Assembly: GCA_026119855.1 (NCBI GenBank) | Contig: JAOWBW010001045.1 | Coordinates: forward strand, 372,001 to 436,000 | Length of the DNA stretch: 64,000 nt | Source: Campanula takesimana | Taxonomy: Eukaryota; Streptophyta; Magnoliopsida; Asterales; Campanulaceae | Direction of reading: 5' to 3' | In this document: positions 23,235 to 34,198 of the stretch, in pieces | How the letters are laid out: each line of letters starts with the position of its first letter | Position numbering within the stretch: position 1 is the first letter of the stretch | Made by a program: the position numbers and the translations under genes | Notes under the pieces: model-generated | What the model saw: the letters and a program-made list of their open reading frames with translations, nothing else | What the model was told of the DNA's origin: nothing | The model's database searches: none

Positions 23235-23300
23235 CTCCCTCCGTCCCAAAATAATCTTCACATTTGACTATTCAATCTTTTTAAGGATAATAAACATTCG
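23235..23300. mobile_element. Stowaway left end, partner not found
   Basis: CTCCCTCCGTCCCAAAATAA after TA, 120 bp beyond copy 1. No matching right end is visible nearby. Confidence 0.5.
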
Positions 23301-23429
23301 CTTCACTAGCCATGCTTTGTTTATGTACTTTTAAGCCCAAATTGTATAAATAAGAAAAGTTTTTCGAGACAATGAGAAATGACAAATGAAAAAATAATCG
23401 ATCACCATAGTATTTAAAAATGAGTCGTT

Positions 23430-24005
23430 CTTGTGAAAAACAGTGTTTTACACTAAGCTAAGGAAAAACGTGTTTTTCTCAATTGCCTTCTCTAATATTA
23501 TCATGTGCCTTCTCTAATATTACAAAGTACCTGTTGTAATATTACTTATAAATATTCAAGCAGACACTTTTATACATTCAAAGAGGCACTTTTAGTGGTA
23601 GTTTTAAGACTGTCTGTCTTAATATTACAAAGTGCCTCTTGGATTATTGAAAAATGCATCTTCCATTGTCAACAAGTGTTTGGTGGGTTTTAAAATTTTC
23701 AAAACAAGTGTCTGCCCTAATATTAAAAAGTGTCTCATGTAGTATTGCAAGTGAGTTTTTGTAAGTGCCTGGTGAGTTTTTCTAAGTTCTAAAACAAGTG
23801 CATGCCCTAGTATTAAAAAGTGTTTCCTGTAGTATTGCAAAATGCCTCCTGTAGTGTTAAAAATTGTCTGATGAGTTTTATAAGTTCCAGTTATTTACAG
23901 CAATGCTACCGTGTCTTGTAAGTAACGTTCCGCTTATTTACAAAAATATCACTCCGCATAGGAAAAACACGTTTTACACTTTTACACGCGTTTTTCTTAA
24001 AAGAT
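23430..24005. mobile_element. Terminal-repeat element with expanded AATATTACAAAGTGCCT units
   Basis: The left end has GTGAAAAACAGTGTTTTACAC and AAAAACGTGTTTTTC; the right end has AAAAACACGTTTTACAC and ACGCGTTTTTC. The interior (23485-23870) holds about ten irregular copies of TAATATTACAAAGTGCCT-like units. The ends recall the small MITEs at 16493-16652 and 53970-54100, so this may be a larger family member. Confidence 0.45.
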
Positions 24006-24250
24006 TTTATGTTTAAAAATAAACGTTCGATAGATATATGCCTTCCGATCAACCAGAACAATGAATAAATATTTGATCCGTTTGCATGTGGTCCCTTAAA
24101 CGAACCTTATAGAGTACTAGTCAATCTTTTTGAACCCTAATACTAGTGAATCTTAGAAAGATATGGCGAATCAATTAATTATTTATACCACATGCTAAAT
24201 CCATTTTATGATTTCTCATATTTTAGCCATCACCATGGTGTTACTATAGT

Positions 24251-24251
<1 letters not shown>

Positions 24252-24281
<30 letters not shown>
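24252..24281. repeat. Poly-T tract
   Basis: About 30 consecutive T residues, possibly the tail of a lost retroposon; no body is recognised. Confidence 0.8.
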
Positions 24282-24286
<5 letters not shown>

Positions 24287-24333
24287 TTAAAAAGATATAA
24301 AATTTGCTTTAAAATATATTTTTTTGAAATGAC

Positions 24334-25230
24334 AAATTCTTGTATGCGGCAACTTCAGCCGTGCGACGGGTCCGCCATGGGTCGGATCCGGGTTGGCCCA
24401 CCCCACCCGCCCAGGTCCATTTAAAAAGAAAAACCAAAAAACTTTAAAATGTCATATCTTGTGATTTATAAGTCGGAAAAAAAATTTAAAAATACCGTTG
24501 GGTTCGTCTCGACGAGACGAATAAAACTACATAGATCATGATATGGTTTGATTTTTTTTTTTTAAAAAAAAAAAATACATTTTTTACACACAAAACAAAT
24601 TGATCTGCTGTCAACTGAAAATGTAACACTCTGTTCTGATAAAAGTAACACTTTCATCTTCAAAAAGTAACACTTTCTACTGTTAAAGGTAACATCAGTT
24701 TTTACAAAACAAATTGATCTGCTGTCAGCTGAAAATGTAACACTCTGTTCTAATAAAAGTAACACTTTCATCTTCAAAAAGTAACACTTTCTACTGTTAA
24801 AGGTAACATCAGTTTTTACAAAAAAAAAAATAGGTTTGCATTTCAATTGTTACTTTCTCAATAAAAAATTGTTACATTTCATATATAATGTTACATTTAG
24901 GAATATAAACTCTTACAATTAAGAAAAAAAATGTTACATTCATTTTTTATAAAATGTAACATTAGTTTTTAGTTGTCAATCCTATGTTAATTTTGGGAGA
25001 AAAAAAAAGTGTTACATTTGAAAAAATGAGTGTTACATTCCTTTATAAAAAGTGCTACATTAATTTAGTTGTGAATCTTTATGTTATCTTTAATCTATTG
25101 CATCAAAATTGTGGTACATTTGTTTTGAAAAAAAGTGTTACATTTGAAGGAAAAAAATGTTACATTTCGGTATAAAAAGTGTTACTTTTGTTGGAGGAAA
25201 AAAAGTTGGGGTGGCGAGAAAAAAAAACGG

Positions 25231-25288
<58 letters not shown>

Positions 25289-25345
25289 GGCGCCGAGCCG
25301 AGCCGTCGCACGCCGTACACCGGGTGTACGGGAGACGACCTCTTT
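24334..25345 (+). mobile_element. Foldback-like non-autonomous element with facing GTAACA/TGTTAC arrays (copy A)
   Basis: A GC-rich left border (GTGCGACGGGTCC) and a right border containing CCGTCGCACG suggest inverted ends. A conserved segment follows the left border: ACTTTAAAATGTCATATCTT, then TTCGTCTCGACGAGACGAAT and ATCATGATATGGTTTGA. The left half then reads GTAACAC repeatedly (about 24615-24815), including a nearly perfect 119-bp direct duplication. The right half (24850-25190) reads TGTTACA repeatedly. An (AT)n tract follows at 25233-25287. A sister copy in opposite orientation is at 28141-29090. Exact termini are uncertain. Confidence 0.6.
25233..25287. repeat. (AT)n microsatellite
   Basis: About 27 AT units. 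YIYIYI-type reading frames across it are artefacts. Confidence 0.95.
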
Positions 25346-25418
25346 TGAAATAGACTACACATGTACAACCCTTAAATCATTTTCGGTTGATAACTCATTG
25401 CCTGGTCCGTGTCTGCAT

Positions 25419-25582
25419 AGTTTATTAAATACATATTCACTCTATCCCACATAATTTTATAGTAGTTCGTATTTAAATTTGAGTTGGTTTTGGGGAAACT
25501 AGTTTATTAAATACATATTCACTCTATCCCACATAATTTTATAGTAGTTCGTATTTAAATTTGAGTTGGTTTTGGGGGAAAC
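25419..25582. repeat. 82-bp tandem duplication at a transposon edge
   Basis: Two nearly identical 82-bp copies beginning AGTTTATTAAATACATATTC (25419 and 25501). Each ends with the first bases of the downstream element (GAGTTGGTTTTGGGGAAACT), so the duplication spans the insertion boundary. Confidence 0.95.
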
Positions 25583-27399
25583 TAGTTTCCCCCTAATGTT
25601 AAAAAAAGACCGGTTTTGGTATAGGAGAAACCGGTTTATATATAAATCACGGTTCAGGAGTATAGGGTAAAATATGCGATCTTTTCGGCTGAGTTTTCCC
25701 AGCTTCCGCCATCTCTCCCTCTCTCTCCGTCGCCATTGCAGACGAAAGGAGCTTCAAAAAAACGATTAAAAAGGTATGAATCCTTAAGAGTTTGTTCATC
25801 AGTTATCGCATTTTTTCTGTTTGAAATTGATATTCAAATGAGCTAATTGATCTTATTGAAATTGATTTTCTCCTTATAGAAGATGAAGATGGATATGGAG
25901 ATAGTAGATCACAGATGTTATTGAATCAGAGGAGAGTGAGATTGAAAAAGATAATGAAGATCAATTGGAAGAGATGTATATCTTCATTTGGCTCAAAAAC
26001 ACCAAATCTACACTTAATTTGAATCATGTGGTCGTTTGCTGCTCAAATTGAAATATAGATGTTCAAACTGTTGAAATTGAAATATAATTGATTTGGTGTA
26101 ACTTGTTGTTTTAGTATAGTAACTTGGTGTTTTGGTGTTGTGACTTGATGTTTTAGTATAGTAACTTGTATTGTTTTAGTATTGTAACTTGGTGTTTTAG
26201 TATTTTAACTTTTTGTTTTACTACAATAACTTGGTGTTTTATTAGTGCAGTCTGATAATAATCAAGTTATGCTGTATCAGATCTATACTTGATATTTTAG
26301 TAGTGTAACTTGGTGTTTTAACATACAAACTTGATATTATAATAACCATGCAATTTCTATTGAAATAAGCATTTTGAACATCAACTGATAATATAACTTG
26401 GTGTTTTAGTATAGTAACTTTATGTTTTAGTACAGTAACTTGGTGTTTTATTAGTGCAGCCTGGTGGTTAATCAAGTTTTGTTGTATCAGATTTACACAT
26501 GGTGTTTTAGTATTGTAACTTCGTGTTTTAACAGACAAATTTGGTATTATAATAACCATGCAATTTCTTTTGAAACAAGCATTTTGAACATGAGCTTATA
26601 ATACAACTTAATACACATGTTTAAAAAACAACAAGTTAATAACTTAAAATAATAAGTTTGGACTTAAAAAATAATAAGTTTGTATTTCAAAACAAAACGT
26701 TACAATTTCACTGATTAACACACTTTCTAGACCTAGTTTGTCTAACATATATGTTGCAGTCGAACTACCAGCTTTCTTCCTCTTCTTTTTCTCGTTGTCT
26801 TTGCTCCCAACAATCTTGTCAATGTGATCATGTTTGATTCCCGAAAAATCTTCAACTTTATTCAACAAAGAATCCTTTTGCTTGTTCAAATCACTAAGTA
26901 CCAAATACCAAACTCAAAATGTCTAATCAAGCATCACAAAAACTGAACAAAAAAGGCTTGAAATCAACACAATAATCGAACAAAATAGAGTGAGAATCAA
27001 GCGGAAAAACTTGAAATCAATACATACTTCCATCACACACTGGCTTCACTACACTTTTCCTCGTTATTTTGCTTTAAATCAAACGGTAGTTTGCGTCAAA
27101 TAGAGTGAAATTAACGAACGACGCAATGAGAATCAAACAAATTTTACTTCAAAATGTAAAAAACGAACAAAAGATTAGAAGGTTAAAGGTAGCCTTCACC
27201 GGTTTTAGAGAGAGAGAACGGCGCTGTGTGTTTATGAGAGAGTGAAGGTTTGCGATTATGTTTACCAATTTAGTAAACCGGGTCAAGACGTGGGTTTCAA
27301 TACCGGTCCGCTATGCCGCTATGTGTGTGTCGGTTTTCCCTTACCAAAACCGGTTTTTTTTAACATTAGGGGGAAAATAGTTTCCTCCAAAATTTTGTG
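25563..27399. mobile_element. Non-autonomous MULE with TTTTGGGGGAAACTAG ends and internal minisatellite
   Basis: The left end is GAGTTGGTTTTGGGGGAAAC followed by TAGTTTCCCCCTAATGTTAA. The inverted right end is CACAAAATTTTGGAGGAAAC followed by TATTTTCCCCCTAATGTTAA, and the similarity extends through ACCGGTTTTGGTA. A perfect 9-bp duplication TTTAAATTT flanks it (25554-25562, 27400-27408). Length 1837 bp. The interior holds a GTAACTTGGTGTTTTAGTATA array and a short Lys-rich minus-strand frame (26904-26644), but no transposase. A short relative with the same ends is at 38388-38559. Confidence 0.85.
26095..26560. repeat. 21-bp array nested in a 209-bp tandem duplication
   Basis: Units such as GTAACTTGGTGTTTTAGTATA repeat many times. 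Superimposed is a larger duplication: ATTAGTGCAG recurs at 26241 and 26450, and the following DNA up to CATTTTGAACAT is shared (209-bp offset). Confidence 0.85.
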
Positions 27400-27509
27400 T
27401 TTAAATTTTACTTACAAAATTTATTAATTTATTAGTTTTCTCAAAAAATTAAAAAAAGCTAAAAGTTTTATTATACTACATTATAAAAATATACTTTTTC
27501 CGTTCCTAA

Positions 27510-27960
27510 TGACGCCACGACTTTTGGACCCCTTGGGGGCGGCCAAAGTATCAGAATGAGCTCCCATGATCATCGAACGGGTCGGATATCTGGCTATGAA
27601 TATCTGCAAGATGAGCACACCGTTAGGACCAAAGCCAGGTTTGACCTCGGCTTAGGCCCTCGGGTGTGAGAGTAAGAATCCGAGGGAACTAAGAGCAAGG
27701 CCTTGAATGCCTTGGGTGTGTGTATGTGTAAGAGAGAGAGAGAGTGTAAGAGAGAATGTAGAAATTAGCTCATAGCTTTCACCTTAGATGAGGAGGGGTA
27801 TATATATGAGGGATAAATGGTATATTTGTCCTTTTGGGAGTTCCCACCTTTTGCATAGGGGATAAGTATATAGGCCGTATATTTTGGGTATATTGACAGT
27901 ATAACCTATAAGCACACCCAAAAAGCCAGGGTTCATCAGTTCCAGACTAAAGTTCTTAGT
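27510..27960. mobile_element. Possible degenerate LTR-type repeat
   Basis: This block is GC-richer than its surroundings (GACGCCACGACTTTTGGACC). It has a (GA)n stretch at 27732-27750 and TATA-like GGGGTATATATATGAGGG near 27796. The style resembles an LTR, but I see no clean termini or target duplication. Confidence 0.3.
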
Positions 27961-28140
27961 TTGACTTTACATAGAGATTAAGAAAAATAAAATTGTGAGT
28001 ATGAAAAGTAAAATATGATAGAAAAAGTGGGTAGAATTTTTTTATTGTGAGAATGAAAAGTGAGTCCCATTATCCATTTTAAATAACAAACCAACTAAAA
28101 ACTTAAGTTTTAGTGTGAGACACACACACAAAAAAAAAGA

Positions 28141-29090
28141 GGTGGACTCTTGTGAGACCATGAGACGGCTCACAGCTAAGCCGAGCCAAGCCAAAAGAAA
28201 ATTTCAATTTTCTTTTTCAATTTTTTTTTTTTTGGCTTCCAACTTTTTTTTTGCCCGGCCATTTTTTGCTCTCCAGTAAAAGTAACACTTTTTATAAAGA
28301 AATGTAACACTTTTTTTTATCATATGTAACACTTTTTTTCAAAAATGTACCACAAATTTGCTGAAATAGATTAAAAATAACAAAAGATTGACAACTAAAC
28401 TAATGTTACATTTTATAATAAATGAATGTAACTTTTTTTTTTTTAACAATTGTAACAGTTTTCTAGGGTTTCACATTCAATAGAAATGCAAACCCGATTA
28501 TATAACATGAATTTTTATTCTTTTTTTAAAAGAAAAAAAGTAACATTTACTAAAAAAAAATGTTACATTCATTTCATTTATATAGAAAATTATAATCATA
28601 TATGCAATCTGTTACACTTCAAATATTACTTTTTCTAACTACAAAAACTATCAAACTATTTAATTTTTCTTGCAAAATTGCTGTTACATTTGACAGTAAA
28701 AAGTGTTACTTTTTGAAAATGAAACTGTTACTTTTATCAGAACAAAGTGTTACATCTCAGGATACGAGCAGCTCAATTTTTGTGTGTTAAAAAATATGTT
28801 TTTTTTTAAAAAAAAATCAAACCATATCATGACCTATCTAGTTTGATTCGTCTCGTCGAGATGAACACAACAGTATTTTTAGAATTTTTTTCGACTTAAA
28901 AATCTTAAGATATAACATTTTAAAGTTATTGAGAGATTTTTCTTTTACCCGCGACACATGTCGCATGCTGAGTGGCGCGCTTGAGGGCTAAGCAGGCGCT
29001 GATGCAAGCGGGTCGGTGCTGGATGGGCGGATTCGACCCATATGGAAGATCCGTCTCACCATGCGAGACGGTCTCACATGACTCTTTGTC
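28141..29090 (-). mobile_element. Foldback-like GTAACA/TGTTAC element (copy B, inverted relative to copy A)
   Basis: The left end GGACTCTTGTGAGACC and the inverted right end AGAGTCATGTGAGACC form terminal inverted repeats. The left half contains GTAACAC units (28275-28455) and the right half TGTTAC units (28555-28755). Near the right end, AAACCATATCATGACC, GATTCGTCTCGTCGAGATGA and AAGATATAACATTTTAAAGT are the reverse complement of the conserved segment of the 24334-25345 element. No coding capacity. Confidence 0.7.
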
Positions 29091-29214
29091 AAAAAAAAAA
29101 AAAAAAAACTTTAATTTTAGTTTAGTTTTAGTCTAAGACATAGGGAGTACAAAATTAAAAATAAAAACTTCAATATTTCAAAGAATAATACTAGTGGCAC
29201 AAAAAAATCACAAA

Positions 29215-29360
29215 AACTTGCTCACAAAATATGAGGTGTGAAAATGTTATTGGTGCTTTTAATTAGAATATGACGGGTCCATTATCGATGCAACCAATAA
29301 AATATTATCACCTCATTTTATGAGGAAAATTTTGTGGCCTTATTTTGTTCACCTAGCATT
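29215..29360. mobile_element. Small repeat family, copy 1 of 2
   Basis: The phrases CACAAAATATGAGGTGTGAAAA, ACCAATAAAATATTATCACC and TTATTTTGTTCACCTAGCAT correspond block by block to 53385-53535. The ends are weakly inverted; probably an old MITE. Confidence 0.4.
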
Positions 29361-29516
29361 GCTCTATTTCAAATGCCTGAAATTGAGTGAGTAGAATCCT
29401 TGGACGATCCAGACAATGGAATCCTTAAAAATCCAAACAATGGAATCCTTAATTAACGCTGTTATTGTTAATCCCGTATTGTTAGTTACTCACAAAGCGC
29501 CGTAATTGTCACTGAC

Positions 29517-29543
29517 TGCCTCCCCTCCCCTCCCCTCCCCTCC
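29517..29543. repeat. (CTCCC)n tract in promoter/5' UTR of copy 2
   Basis: About five CTCCC units lie roughly 50-75 bases upstream of the copy-2 ATG. Copies 1 and 3 lack it. Confidence 0.8.
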
Positions 29544-29590
29544 CATATCTTGTCAAAATCCCTCTCTCACGAACTTCACAACCACCATTA

Positions 29591-31450
29591 ATGGCTTCCT
29601 CTCTACTCTTCTTCTTCTTCTTCTCTTTCTCTCTCCTCCTCATCCAACCCCTCCCCTCCATTGCTGCTCTCCCAAGAACATCCCTTTTCAGATCAAACCT
29701 CATTCTTAACTCCAAACCCACAAATTATATCCCCCCAACTACATTCTTTGAAGTCACTAAACCCATCCCACTCCCCAAAACCAAGCCTTGCTCAACCCTT
29801 GTTCTTCAACACGATTTCGGATTTACTTATGGAAAATCCCCAATTCTTGCACAATATAGCCCCCCTTCTGATTGCCAGTCCAAAAAAATTGATAAAATTG
29901 TTCTTGAATGGCATGCCACTTGTAAAGGGAGACAATTTGATCGAATTTTTGGGGTTTGGCTTGGTGGGGTTGAGCTTCTGAGGAGCTGCACTGCTGAGCC
30001 TAGAGCTACTGGCATTGAATGGACTGTCAAGAAAGATATTACTAGGTATTATTCATTGCTTATGAACAATCAAACACTTGCTGTTTATTTGGGTAATCTG
30101 ATTGATAGCACATATACAGGAGTGTACCATGTTAATGTTAGTATTCATTTTTATCCTGCTGAAGTGAATTATGTTTCTGTTAATAAGCCGATTTCCGATG
30201 ATTCGGGTAGTGGGTATGGTTCTTGGGCTGATTTGGTAATACCCATTTCGAGAAATTTGCCTTTGAGAGATGGATTGTGGTTTGAAATTGAGAATTCAAC
30301 TGATGTTCAGGTTAAGCAGTTCAAAATTCCCCAAAATGCGTATAGGGCCGTGTTGGAAGTGTATGTTTCTTTTCATGAGAATGATGAATTTTGGCCTACG
30401 AATCTCCCGAACGAGTATATATCTGCGAATAATCTTACTGGTTATACAGGGAACGGACCTTTTAGGGAGGTTGTAGTTAGTTTGGATGGTACAGTAGTTG
30501 GGGCGGTCTGGCCTTTTACGGTTGTTTTCACTGGAGGTGTTAATCCCTTACTGTGGAGACCCATTTCCGGAATTGGTTCATTTGATCTTCCATCTTATGA
30601 CATTGATGTAACTCCATTGTTAGGAAATATTTTAGATGGAAAGACCCATGAATTTGGCTTTGGTGTCACGAATGCTTTGAATGTTTGGTACGTAGATGCT
30701 AATTTGCACATTTGGCTTGATGAAAAAAGTGTAAAAACGCAAGGAAAGCTTTTGAATCAGAAGATCTCACCTCTTCATGTTTCTTTGTTGACCAATTTTA
30801 CGGGGTTAAATGGCACATTTCTGACGAGTGTGAGTAGGTCAATTCAGTCAAATGGTTGGGTACAATCATCACACGGGAAGATCATCACCAAATCAGTTCA
30901 GGAGTTTAATTATAGTAATATAATGGTGATGGGTAAAGATGGGGATCTGCAAATCGTAAACCAGCTAATTGATTTTAATGACTCTGTTTATACGAAGAAG
31001 CCATCTTCTGGGAGGTATATAAAGAAATCATATAAAAGGTTTCCATTTTACTTGTACTCTGACAATGTTGATCAAGGAAATGAAAGTTATACTTCAATAG
31101 CAAATCTAACCATGGGTTTCAATGAGAAAAGAACCGAGATTTTTGATTCTCAGTTGTCCGTCAGCACACTTAAAAATTTGCAACATGCTCAGGGATTGAT
31201 GGTGGTGAAGGGAAACTTGGTTGTCAGTGGATTAGGGAGTACACAACAAGCGTACAAATATGGGGACGATAAATCTTGCTACTTTAGGGATATCAGAAGT
31301 TCGAATTACACAATTCTTTATGATAAAGAAAGTAATACTTGCAGTAAAAAAGGAACTCATTCGGGTTTTGGTTTGAGTAAAAGGGGGACGTTTCCTGCTC
31401 GAAAAGCTTTTCTAGCATCTGATTCCCACGGTAATAAGAAATTGGCATAA
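29591..31450 (+). CDS. Peptide:N-glycanase A-like protein, copy 2 (intact)
   Basis: Uninterrupted 619-codon single-exon gene starting at ATG 29591. Residues 1-27 form a signal peptide (LLFFFFFSFSLLLIQPLPSI). The PNGase A domain follows: CSTLVLQHDFGFTYGKSP (about 60-77), FDRIFGVWLGGVELLRSCTA (about 115-135), VKKDITRYYSLL, GNGPFREVVVSLDGTVVGAV, NPLLWRPISGIGSFDLPSYD and NVWYVDANLHIWLDEKSV. Several N-X-S/T sequons are present, as expected for a secreted or vacuolar glycoprotein. The expected reaction is hydrolysis of the Asn-GlcNAc amide bond of glycopeptides. Its C-terminus extends about 28 residues beyond that of copy 3 (after CSKKGTHSGFG), probably because of a shifted stop. It is the only one of the three tandem copies with an unbroken ATG-to-stop frame. 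Confidence 0.9.
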   Translation: MASSLLFFFFFSFSLLLIQPLPSIAALPRTSLFRSNLILNSKPTNYIPPTTFFEVTKPIPLPKTKPCSTLVLQHDFGFTYGKSPILAQYSPPSDCQSKKIDKIVLEWHATCKGRQFDRIFGVWLGGVELLRSCTAEPRATGIEWTVKKDITRYYSLLMNNQTLAVYLGNLIDSTYTGVYHVNVSIHFYPAEVNYVSVNKPISDDSGSGYGSWADLVIPISRNLPLRDGLWFEIENSTDVQVKQFKIPQNAYRAVLEVYVSFHENDEFWPTNLPNEYISANNLTGYTGNGPFREVVVSLDGTVVGAVWPFTVVFTGGVNPLLWRPISGIGSFDLPSYDIDVTPLLGNILDGKTHEFGFGVTNALNVWYVDANLHIWLDEKSVKTQGKLLNQKISPLHVSLLTNFTGLNGTFLTSVSRSIQSNGWVQSSHGKIITKSVQEFNYSNIMVMGKDGDLQIVNQLIDFNDSVYTKKPSSGRYIKKSYKRFPFYLYSDNVDQGNESYTSIANLTMGFNEKRTEIFDSQLSVSTLKNLQHAQGLMVVKGNLVVSGLGSTQQAYKYGDDKSCYFRDIRSSNYTILYDKESNTCSKKGTHSGFGLSKRGTFPARKAFLASDSHGNKKLA

Positions 31451-31859
31451 TTTTCTTATTTTGCATCGATTCTTCAAATGCTTCATAAAGGAAATTCCCA
31501 CTTCTCCGAGTTAGGAATCCTGAAATATTTATGTGGTTGATAGACTGAAGTGTATGATAGATAGTCTTTGAATTGTGATCTAATGAATTTTCTAGTTATT
31601 TGCTAATAAACTTATTTTTCAATGATTTTCATTTATGTTAGCCACAACTAATTCGATTCTCAATCTAATTTATGCTAATCTGAGAGTATTATTGTGGAAT
31701 TCGCTCCTTCATTTCTAGTTTTACTATTTCCTAACTGCGTTCTGCAACCAATGCAAGTTAGTACTTGCTAGAGAATTTTTTTCAGTTTTATTTGTTTTAA
31801 CCCCTCATCCCTTTATAACTATTGCCCTTATTTTGACATTTTGGCACTCATAAGTCAAA

Positions 31860-32125
31860 ACTAATGCATGAATATGGTGTACTGAAAGACATCATGAGGT
31901 ATTACACTTTGCTTATGCGTCGATCAATCATATTCTGGTGTTAACGTTAGCGTGCCTTAAAAGTTAAAACACTAATGGGGGCTTGATTCCTTTGAGGGGG
32001 GGGGGGGGGTATGATCTTGTTTCAAGAATTTACGGTTGAATGATTGATTGTGGTTTGAAGTAGGGATTTCTGCTAATGAATCTAAATTGAGAAAGGTAAG
32101 TATTCCTCAGAATGCAATTTTTTTT
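31860..32125 (+). pseudogene. PNGase A-like relic (fourth copy)
   Basis: Two short collinear matches remain: about 31885-31925 reads KDIMRYYTLLMR (compare KKDITRYYSLLM), and 32045-32118 reads WFEVGISANESKLRKVSIPQ (compare WFEV.NSTDLQVKKFKIP). A G-run near 32000 and frame shifts separate them. It is more diverged than the three long copies, so it is an older duplicate. Confidence 0.65.
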
Positions 32126-32159
32126 TTTTTTGGCTTACTAATTTTCATTAATATGTTGT

Positions 32160-32712
32160 CCACTTTTCATTCTAGACTTTGCCAAGGTTGGGTACTTCCT
32201 TTTCCTGTGCTCATTAATATCTAATTTTACCATTTCATTTATGTGCAAAAGAGATAACCAAAGAGGGAGTTTTTCACAACAGCAGTAGCCATTCCCAATA
32301 AATCCTTACCTGGACAAAAGAATATGAATGTGCCCGTATCACTACTTCACTAGAGGATCGATCACCTCGGCTGCATAACATTACTTTGTTTGCCCGATTC
32401 AGCCCAAACAAACAGGTCCTGAGACCGTCGTCCTTGATCAAGTACTCTAAAATGGAATAAAGTTTGTACAAGCCCCTTGAATGCGAATGCTTCTTCAGGT
32501 AACTTGATATTAATCTCTGGTTGTCCTTATTTCTTCTATACGAGTAAATCAGATTTCAACAGAAAGTTTTTCTTGTCTATGTTAAATGTGGGAAAGAACG
32601 AGTATATCTGGATTTGGAAGGAGGAAACTACATGTGGGGATTATCAGTCAGTTGATTTATGCCAATTAGTAACCGTAACTATAGCTACTTGTATATCCTA
32701 CCTCACTTGAGA
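32160..32712. repeat. Segmental duplicate downstream of PNGase copy 2 (paired with 37905-38760)
   Basis: Shared phrases include AAAGAGGGAGTTTTTCACAA, CAGCAGTAG.CATTCC, GCATAACATT.CTTTGT and CTTGAATGCG.ATTCTTCAGG. The blocks are collinear with the DNA after copy 3, showing that copies 2 and 3 were duplicated with their 3' flanks. No coding function is recognised. Confidence 0.8.
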
Positions 32713-32968
32713 CCTATTTCTATTTTGGTCCGTCTCAGCTCACTTGAGATTTCCCCAAAATAGCTAAATTTTAATAATTTTATATTGAATATACCCACCA
32801 CTTATTCTCTCTTTTCATTTTACACCACTCAATTTATTCAACCAACACTACTATTTACCCCACTCATTCTCTCTTTTCATTTTCTACCACACATTTTCCT
32901 TATTGTATTTTTTTTCCTTAGTTATTGTGCCCACTTCTTAGGTCTTAAGTGAAGTGGAATGGTGGGAG
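32713..32968. mobile_element. Stowaway-like MITE
   Basis: The left part has TTGGTCCGTCTCAGCTCACT and the right part AAGTGAAGTGGAATGGTGGGAG. The interior carries the ATTCTCTCTTTTCATTTT motif common to other Stowaways here. Confidence 0.6.
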
Positions 32969-33143
32969 TATTTCATATTAAGAACTTAACAAATTACTAC
33001 TTTTTATTTTTTTTTCAAAACAAATAAATATATTAAAATATACAAGTTTTGTTGTACTTTCTTCATCCTATAATAAACTTATATTTTTGTCATTTTGAGT
33101 GTTCTATTAGAAAGTACTATTTTCCCAAACATGAAAAAATATA

Positions 33144-33480
33144 CTCCCTCTGTCTCAAAACACCTTTCACTAAATTTCTTTTTGAATATTACATGAAAAA
33201 ATATACTCCCTCTGTCTCAAAACACCTTACACTAAATTTCTTTTTGAATATTCCATTGGTAAGAGCCATTTCCAAAAAAATTCAAATTTTATTATTTTTC
33301 TATTCTCTCTACCCCACTTGTTTTACTCACACATTTAATTTTGGGTCTCACATGTAAATCCAGCTTAACCTATCATACTCATAACCTCTTTCTCATTCGC
33401 AATACATTTAAATAGAGTATATTTTTTACTTATTCCCGTACATTCTCAAAATGGTGCAAGGTATTTTAGGACTAATGGAG
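33144..33480. mobile_element. Stowaway-like MITE with duplicated left end
   Basis: CTCCCTCTGTCTCAAAACAC occurs at 33144 and again at 33206, a 62-bp tandem duplication. The right end is GGTATTTTAGGACTAATGGAG. TA flanks are present. Confidence 0.7.
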
Positions 33481-33650
33481 TATTCCACTTTCTCTCTTAT
33501 TCTCAATCACAACAATTATCCACTCACTATTTCATACCCCCCCCTCCCCTTTCTCTCTCATTCCCACTCACACAACCTACTTTTCTAACATATTTTCTTA
33601 ATTTCTGTTTTTGAAACCAAAAAAATAAATTTGTTATGGGGTAGAAGGAG
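33481..33650. mobile_element. Truncated Stowaway fragment
   Basis: Typical interior words (CACTTTCTCTCTTATTCTCA, CACAACCTACTTTTC) lead to a right end GGGGTAGAAGGAG before TA; the left end is missing. Confidence 0.45.
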
Positions 33651-33718
33651 TATATGTTATGAACATGTACATTTGATATAAATAAATACATAATATAGGA
33701 ATATCATTATGAATAATA

Positions 33719-34078
33719 TTCCTTTAGTCCCTAATTAAGTATTGTTTTAAGATTGAAAAATTGTTTTGCAATATAAGTGATGTTTTTTTAAAAAAAATTG
33801 GTTCCAAAACACCATAATTCCCTTTAGGAAATACTCCCTTTGGCAATATATAAGCAAAAAAAAAAAAAAAAGAAAAAAATGATTTTTTTTCTTTAAATAC
33901 AAGCAAATTTCATCAGTTATAATATAATACAAAACTCATATTCAATACTACTTTACAAAAAATGCCCCTAGTCAATTACTCATTGTCAAATACAAGTACA
34001 CAATTATTACACATTTAATACGAGAATATATTTGTTGTAATTTTAAAATGTTTTTGTTGTAAAAATAGGACAATGGAG
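33719..34078. mobile_element. Degenerate Stowaway-like MITE
   Basis: Left TTCCTTTAGTCCCTAATTAAG and right AAAATAGGACAATGGAG are weakly inverted, with TA on both sides. Confidence 0.45.
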
Positions 34079-34198
34079 TACACTTTATTTCATGTCTCTC
34101 TAATCTAGCTACTTCCCTTAATTAAAAAGTTGTGTCTTTCCGTCTCCACCTTTCCTAATTATTTATTCAATATGTGAGACAAAATATAATTTTGAAAA

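Noticed and set aside
25135..25454. Several frames with YIYIYI repeats on both strands
   Set aside because: Produced by the (AT)n microsatellite; the same applies to 61597-61881.
32477..32710. 77-codon frame in the segmental duplicate
   Set aside because: The partner segment after copy 3 does not keep the frame, so there is no sign of coding constraint.
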